Part shown: positions 1 through 6,503 of the stretch, in pieces
How positions within the stretch are numbered: position 1 is the first letter of the stretch
How the letters are laid out: every line of letters begins with the position of its first letter
Assembly (NCBI GenBank): GCA_022822245.1
Contig: JAJECB010000307.1
Coordinates: 1-8,755 of the forward strand
Reading direction: 5' to 3'
DNA: 8,755 bases
From: Gammaproteobacteria bacterium
GTDB lineage: Bacteria > Pseudomonadota > Gammaproteobacteria > HK1
Made by a program: the position numbers and the translations under genes
Notes under the pieces: model-generated
What the model was told of the DNA's origin: nothing
What the model saw: only the letters and a program-made list of their open reading frames with translations
Databases searched by the model: none

Positions 1-7
1 CTCCGTT

Positions 8-56
8 GGGGGGCGGGTGGGGGGGGGGTGGGGGGGGGTCCGGCGGGGGGGGGGGG
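8..56 (+). repeat. G-run tract, potential G-quadruplex
   Basis: The plus strand carries G runs of 6, 3, 10, 9 and 12 bases (8-13, 15-17, 19-28, 30-38, 45-56), separated by one to six bases. This exceeds the usual four-runs-of-three rule for an intramolecular G-quadruplex. It lies 30 bases beyond the stop of the amidohydrolase, whose template strand is the G-rich one, so it could stall polymerase and act as an unorthodox 3' end. No ordinary stem-plus-T-tract terminator is visible there. The runs sit at the very edge of the window, and runs of this length are prone to sequencing and assembly error, so their exact lengths are doubtful. Confidence 0.55.
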
Positions 57-85
57 CGGCCCGCCCGCGGCCCGGCCGGATGTGG

Positions 86-1354
86 TCAGGCCGCCGCCTG
101 CTGCGCCGCCGCCATCGCGGGCGGGCGCTTGTGGAAGCTGCCGTCCTTCATGATGCCGAGGAGCCGGCTCTGGTCCTGGAGGATGCTGACGTCGAGCGCC
201 GGGTCCCCGTCCACCAGCAGGAGGTCGGCGAGGAAGCCCTTCCGGACCTGCCCCAGCTCGCTTCCCCTCATCATGATCTCGCCGCCGAGCTTCGTCGCCG
301 CGATGATCGCGTCCATGGGGCTGAAGCCGAGGTAGTTCACGAAGTGCTCGAGGTCACGTGCGTTGTTGCCGACCGGGTTCCAGGCGAAGCCGTAGTCCCC
401 GCCCGGCAGCACCCGCACGCCGCGCTTCTTGAGGTCCTTCATGTTCTCGACCGCGATCTCGAGCTCGCGCCGCAGGCCGAGGTCGGTCGCGATCTCCTCC
501 GTGATCCCCCAGTCCGAGGCCTCGAACAGGGTCGCGATGGTGATCCCGAGGGTCGGGGCGACGAAGACGGTGTCCTTCACCGACTCCAGCATGTCGCGCG
601 CCTCTTCGTCGCAGAGGGTCGCGTGGTAGACGATCTCGACCCCGTGCCGGACGCACATCTTGACCGACTCCGCGCTCCGGGCGTGAGCCGCGACCCGCTT
701 GTCGCGCGAGCGCGCGACCTCGACGACCGCAGCCACCTCCGCGTCGTTCATCACCGTCTGGTTCGCCTTGGCGAAGGGGACGAACTCGTCGCCGGAGGGA
801 TTGATCTTGAGGGTGTCGACGCCCTCGCGGCACATCTGGCGGGACACCTTCCGGAATTCGTCCGGTCCGTCGCAGATGATCTCGAAGCACTGGCGGTCCT
901 GCATGTGGCTCAAGCGAATGTCCCCGAGACCGCCGGAGACGGTCATCTCGGGGGTCGCCGCGAGCATCCGCGGCCCCGGGATCTCGCCCGCCTCGATCGC
1001 GTTCCGGATCACGATGTCGAGCCGGGGCTTGGCGGAGGCCGCGCAGCAAAGGCTCGTGAACCCCTGGTCGAGCAGGAGCTTCGCGTGCCTCATGGTAAGG
1101 AGGGTGTGCTCCTCGGGGGGCAGGGCTCCCATGCCCTCGAGGGTCGTGGTGTTCGTGAAGGAGGGATGGGCGTGGGCCTCGACGAGGCCCGGCATGAGGG
1201 TCGCGCCGCCGCCGTCGATGACGTCTGCGCCCTCGTGGTCCACCTTCGCCGCCACGTCCTTGATGCGGTTGCCCTGCACCCGGACCTCGCCGGCGACCGC
1301 GGCATCGCCCGAGCCGTCGAGAACCTGTACGTTGGTGAAGACCGTGTCGGCCAT
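86..1354 (-). CDS. metal-dependent amidohydrolase (imidazolonepropionase-like)
   Basis: This is a 422-residue enzyme of the amidohydrolase superfamily (COG1228-like), which hydrolyses C-N or related bonds with one or two metal ions in a TIM barrel. The barrel is flanked by N- and C-terminal strands of a small beta domain, seen here as residues 1-55 and 365-410. The metal ligands expected for the family are all present: H61 and H63 (HAH after LMPGLVEA), the probable carboxylated lysine K183 (LKINPSG), H224 (VAAHA), H244 (YHATL) and D320 (PGGDYG). A typical IPGPRM segment occurs at 125-130. There is no signal peptide, so the enzyme is cytoplasmic. The ATG at 1354 is chosen because GAGGAG lies about 7 bases upstream and the family N-terminus begins there; an upstream extension would be Pro/Arg-rich and without family character. 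The substrate is unknown; prolidase-like, N-acyl-amino-acid or aryl-amide hydrolysis are possibilities. It could process a solute taken up by the transporter upstream, but the intervening ATPase gene weakens that link. Confidence 0.88.
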   Translation of the reverse strand: MADTVFTNVQVLDGSGDAAVAGEVRVQGNRIKDVAAKVDHEGADVIDGGGATLMPGLVEAHAHPSFTNTTTLEGMGALPPEEHTLLTMRHAKLLLDQGFTSLCCAASAKPRLDIVIRNAIEAGEIPGPRMLAATPEMTVSGGLGDIRLSHMQDRQCFEIICDGPDEFRKVSRQMCREGVDTLKINPSGDEFVPFAKANQTVMNDAEVAAVVEVARSRDKRVAAHARSAESVKMCVRHGVEIVYHATLCDEEARDMLESVKDTVFVAPTLGITIATLFEASDWGITEEIATDLGLRRELEIAVENMKDLKKRGVRVLPGGDYGFAWNPVGNNARDLEHFVNYLGFSPMDAIIAATKLGGEIMMRGSELGQVRKGFLADLLLVDGDPALDVSILQDQSRLLGIMKDGSFHKRPPAMAAAQQAAA

Positions 1355-1638
1355 GGCTGTCTCCTCGATCGGTTGCTGGTCGTGGAGCGGTCTCGCGCCG
1401 CTCTCGTCACGTCGCCCCCAAGGGTAGGGCGCCCCGCCGGGCGGTGCAACTCGACCCGGCTTCCGGGCGGGATCGGGAGGAGCTTGGGCAGGCTTCGCGG
1501 ACGGCGCCCGCTTCCGTTCAGGCGCCGGATGGCCGGGCGGCATGGGATCCGGGCCGGTATCGCCGCGCGCGGGAGGCTTTGTCGGCTTCCGTCATCTCGG
1601 AGAGATCGAGCACGCGAAGACGCTCGTTCGTCGGCTCG
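1355..1638. other. intergenic gap with possible gene remnant
   Basis: This gap of 284 bases separates the AAA ATPase stop from the amidohydrolase start. Its only clear signal is the ribosome binding site GAGGAG just before 1354. No convincing sigma70 promoter is seen. The minus strand from 1640 to 1518 keeps an open frame of 40 codons that overlaps the ATPase stop, with a natural-looking composition (DEPTNERLRVLDLSEMTEAD at its start) and mostly G/C third bases. It has no start with a good ribosome site. It may be the 3' remnant of an older gene or chance. Short GC-rich hairpins, such as 1455-1459 with 1463-1467, are too weak to call terminators. Confidence 0.35.
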
Positions 1639-2799
1639 TCACTCCCGTAACGGCCGCAGCGCGGTCGTGAGGCGGCTCGCGGGGAGGGCCCTGATCCCCG
1701 GAGCCATCGCATAGCTCTGCGCTCCGGCGTGAACGACGTCCAGGCGCTCCAGACCCAGGGTCTCGAAGGCGGAACGCATCGAAGAGGTCGTCCGCGGCGC
1801 CTCGGTGCGTTTGACCTCGAAACCGTACCGCCGGTTGCCCGCAACCACGAGAAGGTCGAGCTCCGCCCCGGAGTGGGTGGACCAGTGGAAGCACTGCTCC
1901 GGGGAGGCGGCAAGAAGCCGCACGACCTGCTGCACCACGAACCCTTCCCACGAGGCACCCACCTTGGGATGGGAAAGGACCGCTTCGCGGGTCGAAAGGC
2001 CGAGCAGCGCGTGCAGAAGCCCGGAATCGGCGACGTACACCTTCGGCGAGCGGACCTGTCGCTTGCGGATGTTCTCGTGCCATGGCTGCAACTGTCGCAC
2101 CACGAAGACGGAGGTCAGGAGGTCGAGATAGCGCCGTACCGTCGTGTGGGCGACGCCGAATGCCCGGCCGAACTCGGCACCGTTCCAGGTCTGGCCGTGC
2201 CAGTGGGCGAGCATCGTCCAGAAGCGGCGCATGGTGGGCGCTGGGATCGAGCTCCCGAGTTCCGGAACGTCACGGGTGAGGAAAGTGCGGATGAAGCCGT
2301 CGCGCCAGCGGCGACTCGCGGGCGCCGAGCGGGCCAGGTAGGACAGTGGAAACCCGCCGCGCAGCCACAGCCGCTCCGGGTCGCCGACCTCCTGCAGCCC
2401 GAACCCGTCCAGCTCATGGAATGCGACGCGCCCGGCGAGGGTCTCGGAGGTCTGGCGGAGCAGATTGGGCGACGCGCTCCCCAGCACCAGGAACCGGGCC
2501 GGCGTTCGGGGCCGGTCCACGAGCACACGGAGCAACGGAAACACCTCGGACAGCCGTTGGATCTCGTCCAGAACCACGAGGCCTCGAAGCGGCCGGAGCT
2601 CGAGTCCGGGGTCGGCCAGCCGGGCGAGGTCGGCGGGGTTCTCGAGGTCGAACCACGTCGTCGGACCGCGGCGCGATGTCACCAGTTGGCGGGCGAGTGT
2701 GGACTTGCCCACCTGGCGGGCGCCGAGAAGGGCGACGACCGGAAACTCCCGGAGCAAGAGGCGCACGCGGCGAAGATGGTGTTTGCGCGGAATCTCCAT
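1639..2799 (-). CDS. AAA ATPase, DUF4143 / COG1373 family
   Basis: This is a 386-residue protein with the full domain order of the DUF4143 ATPase family. The N-terminus (IPRKHHLRRVRLLLREFPVV) leads into Walker A GARQVGKST (26-34). Walker B LVVLDEIQ follows (74-81, D78 and E79), then a sensor strand LVLGSAS (104-110). A winged-helix-like segment spans about 205-240 (AEFGRAFGVAHTTVRRYLDL). The C-terminal domain has a PD-(D/E)xK-like set: E285 (WEGFVVQ), E313-x-D315 (GAELD) and E328-V-K330 (FEVK). Members are common, usually solitary, and of poorly understood function; DNA binding and self-regulation are inferred, not shown. The ATG at 2799 matches the family N-terminus but has no Shine-Dalgarno. 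An in-frame ATG at 2820 and a TTG at 2835 lie inside the palindrome and would add 7 or 12 residues. Its own promoter within the palindrome suggests leaderless expression. It separates the transporter operon from the amidohydrolase and looks like an inserted accessory gene. Confidence 0.88.
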   Translation of the reverse strand: MEIPRKHHLRRVRLLLREFPVVALLGARQVGKSTLARQLVTSRRGPTTWFDLENPADLARLADPGLELRPLRGLVVLDEIQRLSEVFPLLRVLVDRPRTPARFLVLGSASPNLLRQTSETLAGRVAFHELDGFGLQEVGDPERLWLRGGFPLSYLARSAPASRRWRDGFIRTFLTRDVPELGSSIPAPTMRRFWTMLAHWHGQTWNGAEFGRAFGVAHTTVRRYLDLLTSVFVVRQLQPWHENIRKRQVRSPKVYVADSGLLHALLGLSTREAVLSHPKVGASWEGFVVQQVVRLLAASPEQCFHWSTHSGAELDLLVVAGNRRYGFEVKRTEAPRTTSSMRSAFETLGLERLDVVHAGAQSYAMAPGIRALPASRLTTALRPLRE

Positions 2800-2841
2800 G
2801 CATTGAAATATGAGCGACATCCACTCATATTTCAATGCATG
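2797..2841. promoter_or_regulatory. 18-bp perfect palindrome with mirrored promoters
   Basis: Left arm 2797-2814 (CATGCATTGAAATATGAG) and right arm 2824-2841 are exact reverse complements, separated by 9 bases (2815-2823). The arms are AT-rich in an otherwise very GC-rich region. Reading the minus strand, TTGAAA (2835-2830), a 17-base spacer and CATATT (2812-2807) resemble a sigma70 -35/-10 pair. The expected start site falls at 2800-2799, on the ATG of the ATPase gene, so the mRNA would be leaderless. By symmetry the plus strand has the same pair (TTGAAA 2803-2808, CATATT 2826-2831) firing toward the 3' end of the small membrane-protein gene. The symmetry fits an operator for a dimeric regulator, perhaps the winged-helix region of the ATPase itself. 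A cruciform or RNA hairpin on read-through transcripts is an alternative. The repeat is certain; the promoter and operator roles are inferred. Confidence 0.75.
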
Positions 2842-2854
2842 TCTGGCGCGTCAG

Positions 2855-2874
2855 TGGTTCGGGTGTGAGAACCA
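2855..2874. repeat. small inverted repeat between genes
   Basis: TGGTTC (2855-2860) and GAACCA (2869-2874) form a 6-bp stem with an 8-base loop in the 92-base gap between the small membrane-protein gene and the palindrome. No T tract follows on either strand, so it is at most a weak 3' end for the transporter operon. The rest of this gap holds nothing recognisable. Confidence 0.25.
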
Positions 2875-2933
2875 ACCGCCGAAGGGCGTCCGGATCTTGT
2901 CGGGCCGGGCAGCGTCTGCGGGGGCTCAGAAGG

Positions 2934-3422
2934 CTACTCGGGCGCCGCGCACCACTCGACGATGGCGGGCTTCGTGTTCGGCCCGATCTGCTCGCAGATG
3001 AGCCAGCGGGACTTCTCGCACTTGAGCTTGCGGTCCCAGTTGCGCGAGCCCGGCTTCTCGTTCGGGCACGCGGTGGCCCGTACGTAGTCGCCGTAGAGGG
3101 TGGCGGTGCCCATCGCGATCCCGATCGCGACCACGAGGATGACCGCGATGATCGCGGTGATCCGGACGAGGCCCATGATCGGGCGCCCCGGCCGGCAGAG
3201 CGGCACCAGGTTGAAGGCGAGCGCCCCTACCACCACGAGCACCATGCCGAGGGCGTGGAGGGCCGGACTCACCGGCTGGAACACGAAGACGAGGGACGCG
3301 AGGCAAAGAGCGATGATCGACCACTCGATCGTGCGAGCCGTCGCGGCCGACATGCCGGAGCGCGGGCGCGGCCCGGCGGTCGGGTCGGCCGGCGCGCCGG
3401 CCACGTTCGGCTCCTCGTTCAT
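2934..3422 (-). CDS. small three-helix membrane protein with cysteine-rich tail
   Basis: This 162-residue protein is not one I recognise as a named family. Three hydrophobic helices are clear at about 33-50, 55-75 and 86-109. Arginines precede helix 1 (R19, R21, R30) and fill the loop between helices 2 and 3 (R77, R80). By the positive-inside rule the N-terminus is cytoplasmic and the C-terminus periplasmic. The tail (110-162) has four cysteines, C119, C135, C143 and C158, able to form two disulfides or bind a metal. It starts 10 bases after the stop of ATPase B and is probably cotranscribed and translationally coupled; no strong ribosome site is visible. A second Met at residue 24 (MSAATAR) is an alternative start. 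Its place at the end of a two-ATPase importer recalls the small membrane protein GlpU of rhizobial glycerol operons, but no sequence similarity is claimed. It may be an accessory subunit of the transporter. Confidence 0.8.
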   Translation of the reverse strand: MNEEPNVAGAPADPTAGPRPRSGMSAATARTIEWSIIALCLASLVFVFQPVSPALHALGMVLVVVGALAFNLVPLCRPGRPIMGLVRITAIIAVILVVAIGIAMGTATLYGDYVRATACPNEKPGSRNWDRKLKCEKSRWLICEQIGPNTKPAIVEWCAAPE

Positions 3423-3432
3423 GGCGTGGGGC

Positions 3433-4521
3433 TCACGGCGCGGGCTCCACCCGGCCCCCGCTCTCGTCGAAGAGATGCACGGAGCCGGGCTCGAAGCGGA
3501 GGTGGGCCCGCTCGCCGACCGCGATTCGTGTCGACCGGTCCACCACCACCCGGAGGTCCTGATCGCCGTGGAGGAGATGGACAAGGGTCTCCGCCCCCAT
3601 CGGCTCCACGAGGTCGACTTCTCCGGAGATGGTGTCGTCTTCCGGCTCGGACACGAACTCGCACGCCCGCGGACGGACCCCCAGGGTGACGCCGCTTCCC
3701 GCGGCGAGACCCGGCCGGGTCATCGGCAACCGGACCTGCTGCGCCCCGAGCTCGAACCGGAGGTGGCTCCCGCCGCCCTCGATCAGGGTGGCCTCGACGA
3801 GGTTCATGCGGGGCGTCCCGATGAACCCGGCCACGAAGAGGTTCGCGGGCTCGGTGAAGATCTGGTGGGGAGTCGCGATCTGCTCGATGATCCCGTCCCG
3901 CATGACCGCGATGCGATCGGCCATGGTGAGCGCTTCGAGCTGGTCGTGGGTGACGATCACGGTCGCCTTGCTGAGCCCGGCGAGGAGCTCCTTGATCTGC
4001 CCCCGCATCACCTGGCGCTGCTCGATGTCGAGCCGGCTCAGGGGCTCGTCGAAGAGGAAGCAGCTCGGGTCGCGGATGATCGCGCGCCCCACCGCGGCCC
4101 GCTGCTTCTCCCCCTCCGCGAGCTGCCCGGGGTTGCGGTCGAGCACCGCTTCGAGCTCGAGGAGGGCGGCGACCCGGTTCACCCGCTCCTCGATCTCCGC
4201 CTTCGGGATCCGCTCGTAGTGGAGCGGATATGCGAGGTTCTCGGCGACGGTGAGGACGGGGTAGAGGGCGTAGAACTGGAACACCATCGCGATGTCGCGC
4301 TGCGACGGGCGAAGGTGGTTGACCCGCTGCTCCGCGATGAGGATGTCGCCCTCGGTCGCCTCCTCGAGCCCCGCGATCATGCGAAGGGTCGTCGTCTTGC
4401 CGCAGCCCGAGGGGCCGAGCAGGCACAGCACCTCGCCCGCCTCCACGTCGAGGTCCGCGCGGTTGACGGCCACGAGCGAGCCGAAGCGCTTGGTGACGTT
4501 GCGAAGGCGGATGGTGGACAT
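3433..4521 (-). CDS. ABC importer ATPase B (MalK/UgpC/GlpT-like), degenerate signature loop
   Basis: This 362-residue cytoplasmic ATPase powers the importer encoded by the genes upstream. Motifs in order are Walker A GPSGCGKT (36-43), Q-loop Q82 (MVFQFYALYP), signature loop LAEGE (134-138), Walker B CFLFDE (154-159), D-loop LSRLD (162-166) and switch histidine H192 (VTHDQLEAL). Residues from about 240 form the MalK-type TOBE/regulatory domain (LGVRPRACEF at 280-289). The length is normal for the class. The signature departs from LSGGQ at three of five positions, as I recall for GlpT-type partners in two-ATPase glycerol importers. Its own Walker A, Walker B and His look intact, so it should pair with the signature loop of ATPase A to form the working ATP site. 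The ATG at 4521 gives the standard N-terminus; the ribosome site is weak (GAGGAC about 16 bases upstream). It lies 32 bases after permease 2. Confidence 0.93.
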   Translation of the reverse strand: MSTIRLRNVTKRFGSLVAVNRADLDVEAGEVLCLLGPSGCGKTTTLRMIAGLEEATEGDILIAEQRVNHLRPSQRDIAMVFQFYALYPVLTVAENLAYPLHYERIPKAEIEERVNRVAALLELEAVLDRNPGQLAEGEKQRAAVGRAIIRDPSCFLFDEPLSRLDIEQRQVMRGQIKELLAGLSKATVIVTHDQLEALTMADRIAVMRDGIIEQIATPHQIFTEPANLFVAGFIGTPRMNLVEATLIEGGGSHLRFELGAQQVRLPMTRPGLAAGSGVTLGVRPRACEFVSEPEDDTISGEVDLVEPMGAETLVHLLHGDQDLRVVVDRSTRIAVGERAHLRFEPGSVHLFDESGGRVEPAP

Positions 4522-4553
4522 GCCCCGGGTCTGGTCGTCCTCGGTCCCGCGCC

Positions 4554-5417
4554 CTAGCGCCGGATGGTCCCGAAGGTGACCCCGCGCAGGAGGTGGTTCT
4601 GGAGGACGTAGACCACCACCACGACGGGGATCAGGAACAGGGTCTCGATGGCCGCCAGCAGCCCCCACCGCACCCCGATGTCGCCGCCGATGGTCTGCGC
4701 CATCGCGACCGGGACGGTGCGGGTCTCGACCCCGGTGAGGAGCAGGGCGAAGAGGAACTCGTTCCAGGTGAGGATGAGGCCGAAGACGGCGGTCGCCGCG
4801 AGGCCCGCCTTGACCTGGGGCATGCAGATCCGGAAGAAGACCCGGTACCCGTTGCTGCCGTCGAGGCGCGCCGCGTCCTCCACCTCGGGCGAGAGCTCGT
4901 CGAAGAAGCTCTTCATCATCCAGATCGTGAACGGCAGGTTGAACGCGGTGTAGAGCAGGATCACGCCCGCATACGTTCCGCTCAGCCCGCTCACCCGGAA
5001 CATGAGGAAGATCGGGATGATCACCACGATCGGGGGCAGCATCCTCGTCGTGAGGATGATGAAGAGATAGGTGTTGTTCCCCCGGAGGGGGTAGCGCGAG
5101 AACCCGTACGCGGCGAGGGTCCCGATGATGAGGGCGATGAGCACCGACGAGCCCGCGATGAAGATCGAGTTGAAGAAGTAGACGTCGAAGTTGGTGTCGA
5201 CCGCCGTCTGGCCCTTGATGTAGGCGCGGGCGAACACGCTCACGAAGTTCTCGAGGGTCGGGGTGAAGAGCCACTTCGGCGGGACCGCGAGCGCGTCGGT
5301 GTGCGCCTTGAAGGCGGTGAGGATGATCCAGAGGACCGGGAAGAAGTAGATGAAGCTGACGACCCCCGCGAACGCGGTCCACCCCCATCCGGCGTGGCCG
5401 AGCCGGCGGCGCCTCAC
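4554..5417 (-). CDS. ABC importer permease 2 (MalG/UgpE/GlpQ-like)
   Basis: This 287-residue inner-membrane permease of the binding-protein-dependent transport family has about six helices, near 13-34, 82-106, 115-140, 146-168, 203-227 and 252-274. The cytoplasmic EAA loop that docks on an ATPase is at 180-200; it begins EDAARLDG and ends FFRICMP, close to the family consensus. The start is GTG at 5417, which shares GTGA with the stop of permease 1, a classic coupling overlap. A strong ribosome site, GGAAGAGGAGG, sits inside the end of permease 1 about 8 bases upstream. The next in-frame ATG would lie far inside the protein, and upstream codons overlap permease 1 in another frame. It forms the translocation pore with permease 1. 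The solute is unknown; CUT1 relatives carry oligosaccharides, polyols or glycerol derivatives. Confidence 0.94.
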   Translation of the reverse strand: MRRRRLGHAGWGWTAFAGVVSFIYFFPVLWIILTAFKAHTDALAVPPKWLFTPTLENFVSVFARAYIKGQTAVDTNFDVYFFNSIFIAGSSVLIALIIGTLAAYGFSRYPLRGNNTYLFIILTTRMLPPIVVIIPIFLMFRVSGLSGTYAGVILLYTAFNLPFTIWMMKSFFDELSPEVEDAARLDGSNGYRVFFRICMPQVKAGLAATAVFGLILTWNEFLFALLLTGVETRTVPVAMAQTIGGDIGVRWGLLAAIETLFLIPVVVVVYVLQNHLLRGVTFGTIRR

Positions 5418-6478
5418 GCCGGCGCCTCCTCTTCCTTCTCGCGTTGCTGCACGAAGTAGAGGTAGAGATTGGTGAGCACGATCACGATGAAGATGAGGAT
5501 GTAGGCGAGGGCCGAGGACTCCGCCGTCTTGAAGTACTGGAACGAGACCCGGTAGAGGTAGACCGCGATGGTCTCGGTCGAGGTCCCCGGGCCGCCCTCG
5601 GTGATCAGGAACACGACGTCGAAGAGCTTGAACGCCTCGATGGTCCGGAAGAGGAGGGCGAGGAGGAGGAGCCCCCGGATATAGGGCAGGGTGATGGTGC
5701 GGAACCGCCGCCACCAGGAGGCGCGGTCGATCTCCGCCGCCTCGTAGAGGTACTTCGGGACGCTCACGAGCCCCGCGAGGACGAGCAGCATCACGAACGG
5801 AGACCACATCCATGCGTCGGCGAAGACAATGCCGGCCAGCGCCCCTTCCGGCGACGCGAGCAGGATGTAGGGCTCTCCGGTGAATAGCCGCACCGCCTGG
5901 CTCAGGAGTCCGAAGGTGGGCTCGTAGTAGTAGCGGAAGAAGGCCCCGACCGCGACGAAGCTCAGCATCATCGGGGTGAGCACCAGCATGAGGAGGACCC
6001 GCCTTCCCGGGAACTCGCGCTCGAACATGAGGGCGAGGAGGAAGCCGACGATGAGCTGGATCCCGACCGTCAGCACGACCACGATGGCGGTCGTCTGGAG
6101 CCGATCCCAGACGTTCGGGTCCGCGATGATCTTCTCGAAGTAGTTGAGCCCCGCGAAGCGCGGTGGCGACAACCGGTTTGCCCGGAAGTGGAAGAAGCTC
6201 AAGCCCAGCGACCAGAGCAGGGGGAAGATGTTCATCACGACCAGGGTCGCGAGGGCGGGGGCGACGAGGAGGGGGCCGGGACGCCGTCCCCAGGCCCAGG
6301 TCACCACCGTCGCGGTGACGAGGATCACCGCCCCGAGGCTCACCCAGAACGCGGCCTCGAGCGGGAACAGCAGCACCGACCCCGGGATCGCGAGAACCGC
6401 GATGACGAGGGCGAGCCGCCAGTTCGAGAAGTGCTGCCGGAGCCAGCCCGGGGCCGCGGCTTGCGCTAGCGTGGCCAA
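5414..6478 (-). CDS. ABC importer permease 1 (MalF/UgpA/GlpP-like), TTG start
   Basis: This 354-residue inner-membrane permease is longer than the usual six-helix UgpA type. Two extra N-terminal helices (about 22-40 and 44-63) precede helices near 68-95, 129-152, 160-182, 214-238, 268-290 and 322-343. The EAA loop is at 246-265 (EAAEIDRASWWRRFRTITLP); it keeps E246, D251 and P265 but has Arg at 252 where Gly is usual. The family motif TEGGPGTSTETIAVYLYR follows at 293-310. The TTG at 6478 is the only plausible start that keeps the first helix; the next option is a GTG at codon 35. The Shine-Dalgarno is poor (GAGAAGCGGAT upstream), suggesting modest translation compared with the binding protein. 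The stop overlaps the start of permease 2. A GC-rich hairpin lies 25 bases upstream. Confidence 0.92.
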   Translation of the reverse strand: MATLAQAAAPGWLRQHFSNWRLALVIAVLAIPGSVLLFPLEAAFWVSLGAVILVTATVVTWAWGRRPGPLLVAPALATLVVMNIFPLLWSLGLSFFHFRANRLSPPRFAGLNYFEKIIADPNVWDRLQTTAIVVVLTVGIQLIVGFLLALMFEREFPGRRVLLMLVLTPMMLSFVAVGAFFRYYYEPTFGLLSQAVRLFTGEPYILLASPEGALAGIVFADAWMWSPFVMLLVLAGLVSVPKYLYEAAEIDRASWWRRFRTITLPYIRGLLLLALLFRTIEAFKLFDVVFLITEGGPGTSTETIAVYLYRVSFQYFKTAESSALAYILIFIVIVLTNLYLYFVQQREKEEEAPA

Positions 6479-6503
6479 TCGAGGATCCGCTTCTCGCCCG
6501 AAG

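Noticed and set aside
17..1714. A 565-codon open frame on the plus strand
   Set aside because: It is antisense to the amidohydrolase and part of the ATPase gene. Its composition (Arg, Gly, Asp, His, Leu rich) and lack of any domain mark it as a high-GC shadow frame.
2797..2841. Reading the palindrome as an insertion-sequence end, attachment site or CRISPR repeat
   Set aside because: There is one copy only, no transposase or integrase in the window, no matching second copy beyond its own arm, and no spacer array.
2839..2868. Nine-codon leaderless frame on the plus strand from the mirrored palindrome promoter
   Set aside because: The ATG is present only because the palindrome is symmetric. 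Nine codons without conservation evidence cannot be called a gene.
3100..4557. A 485-codon plus-strand open frame
   Set aside because: It is antisense to ATPase B and the small membrane protein, and no recognisable motif is present.
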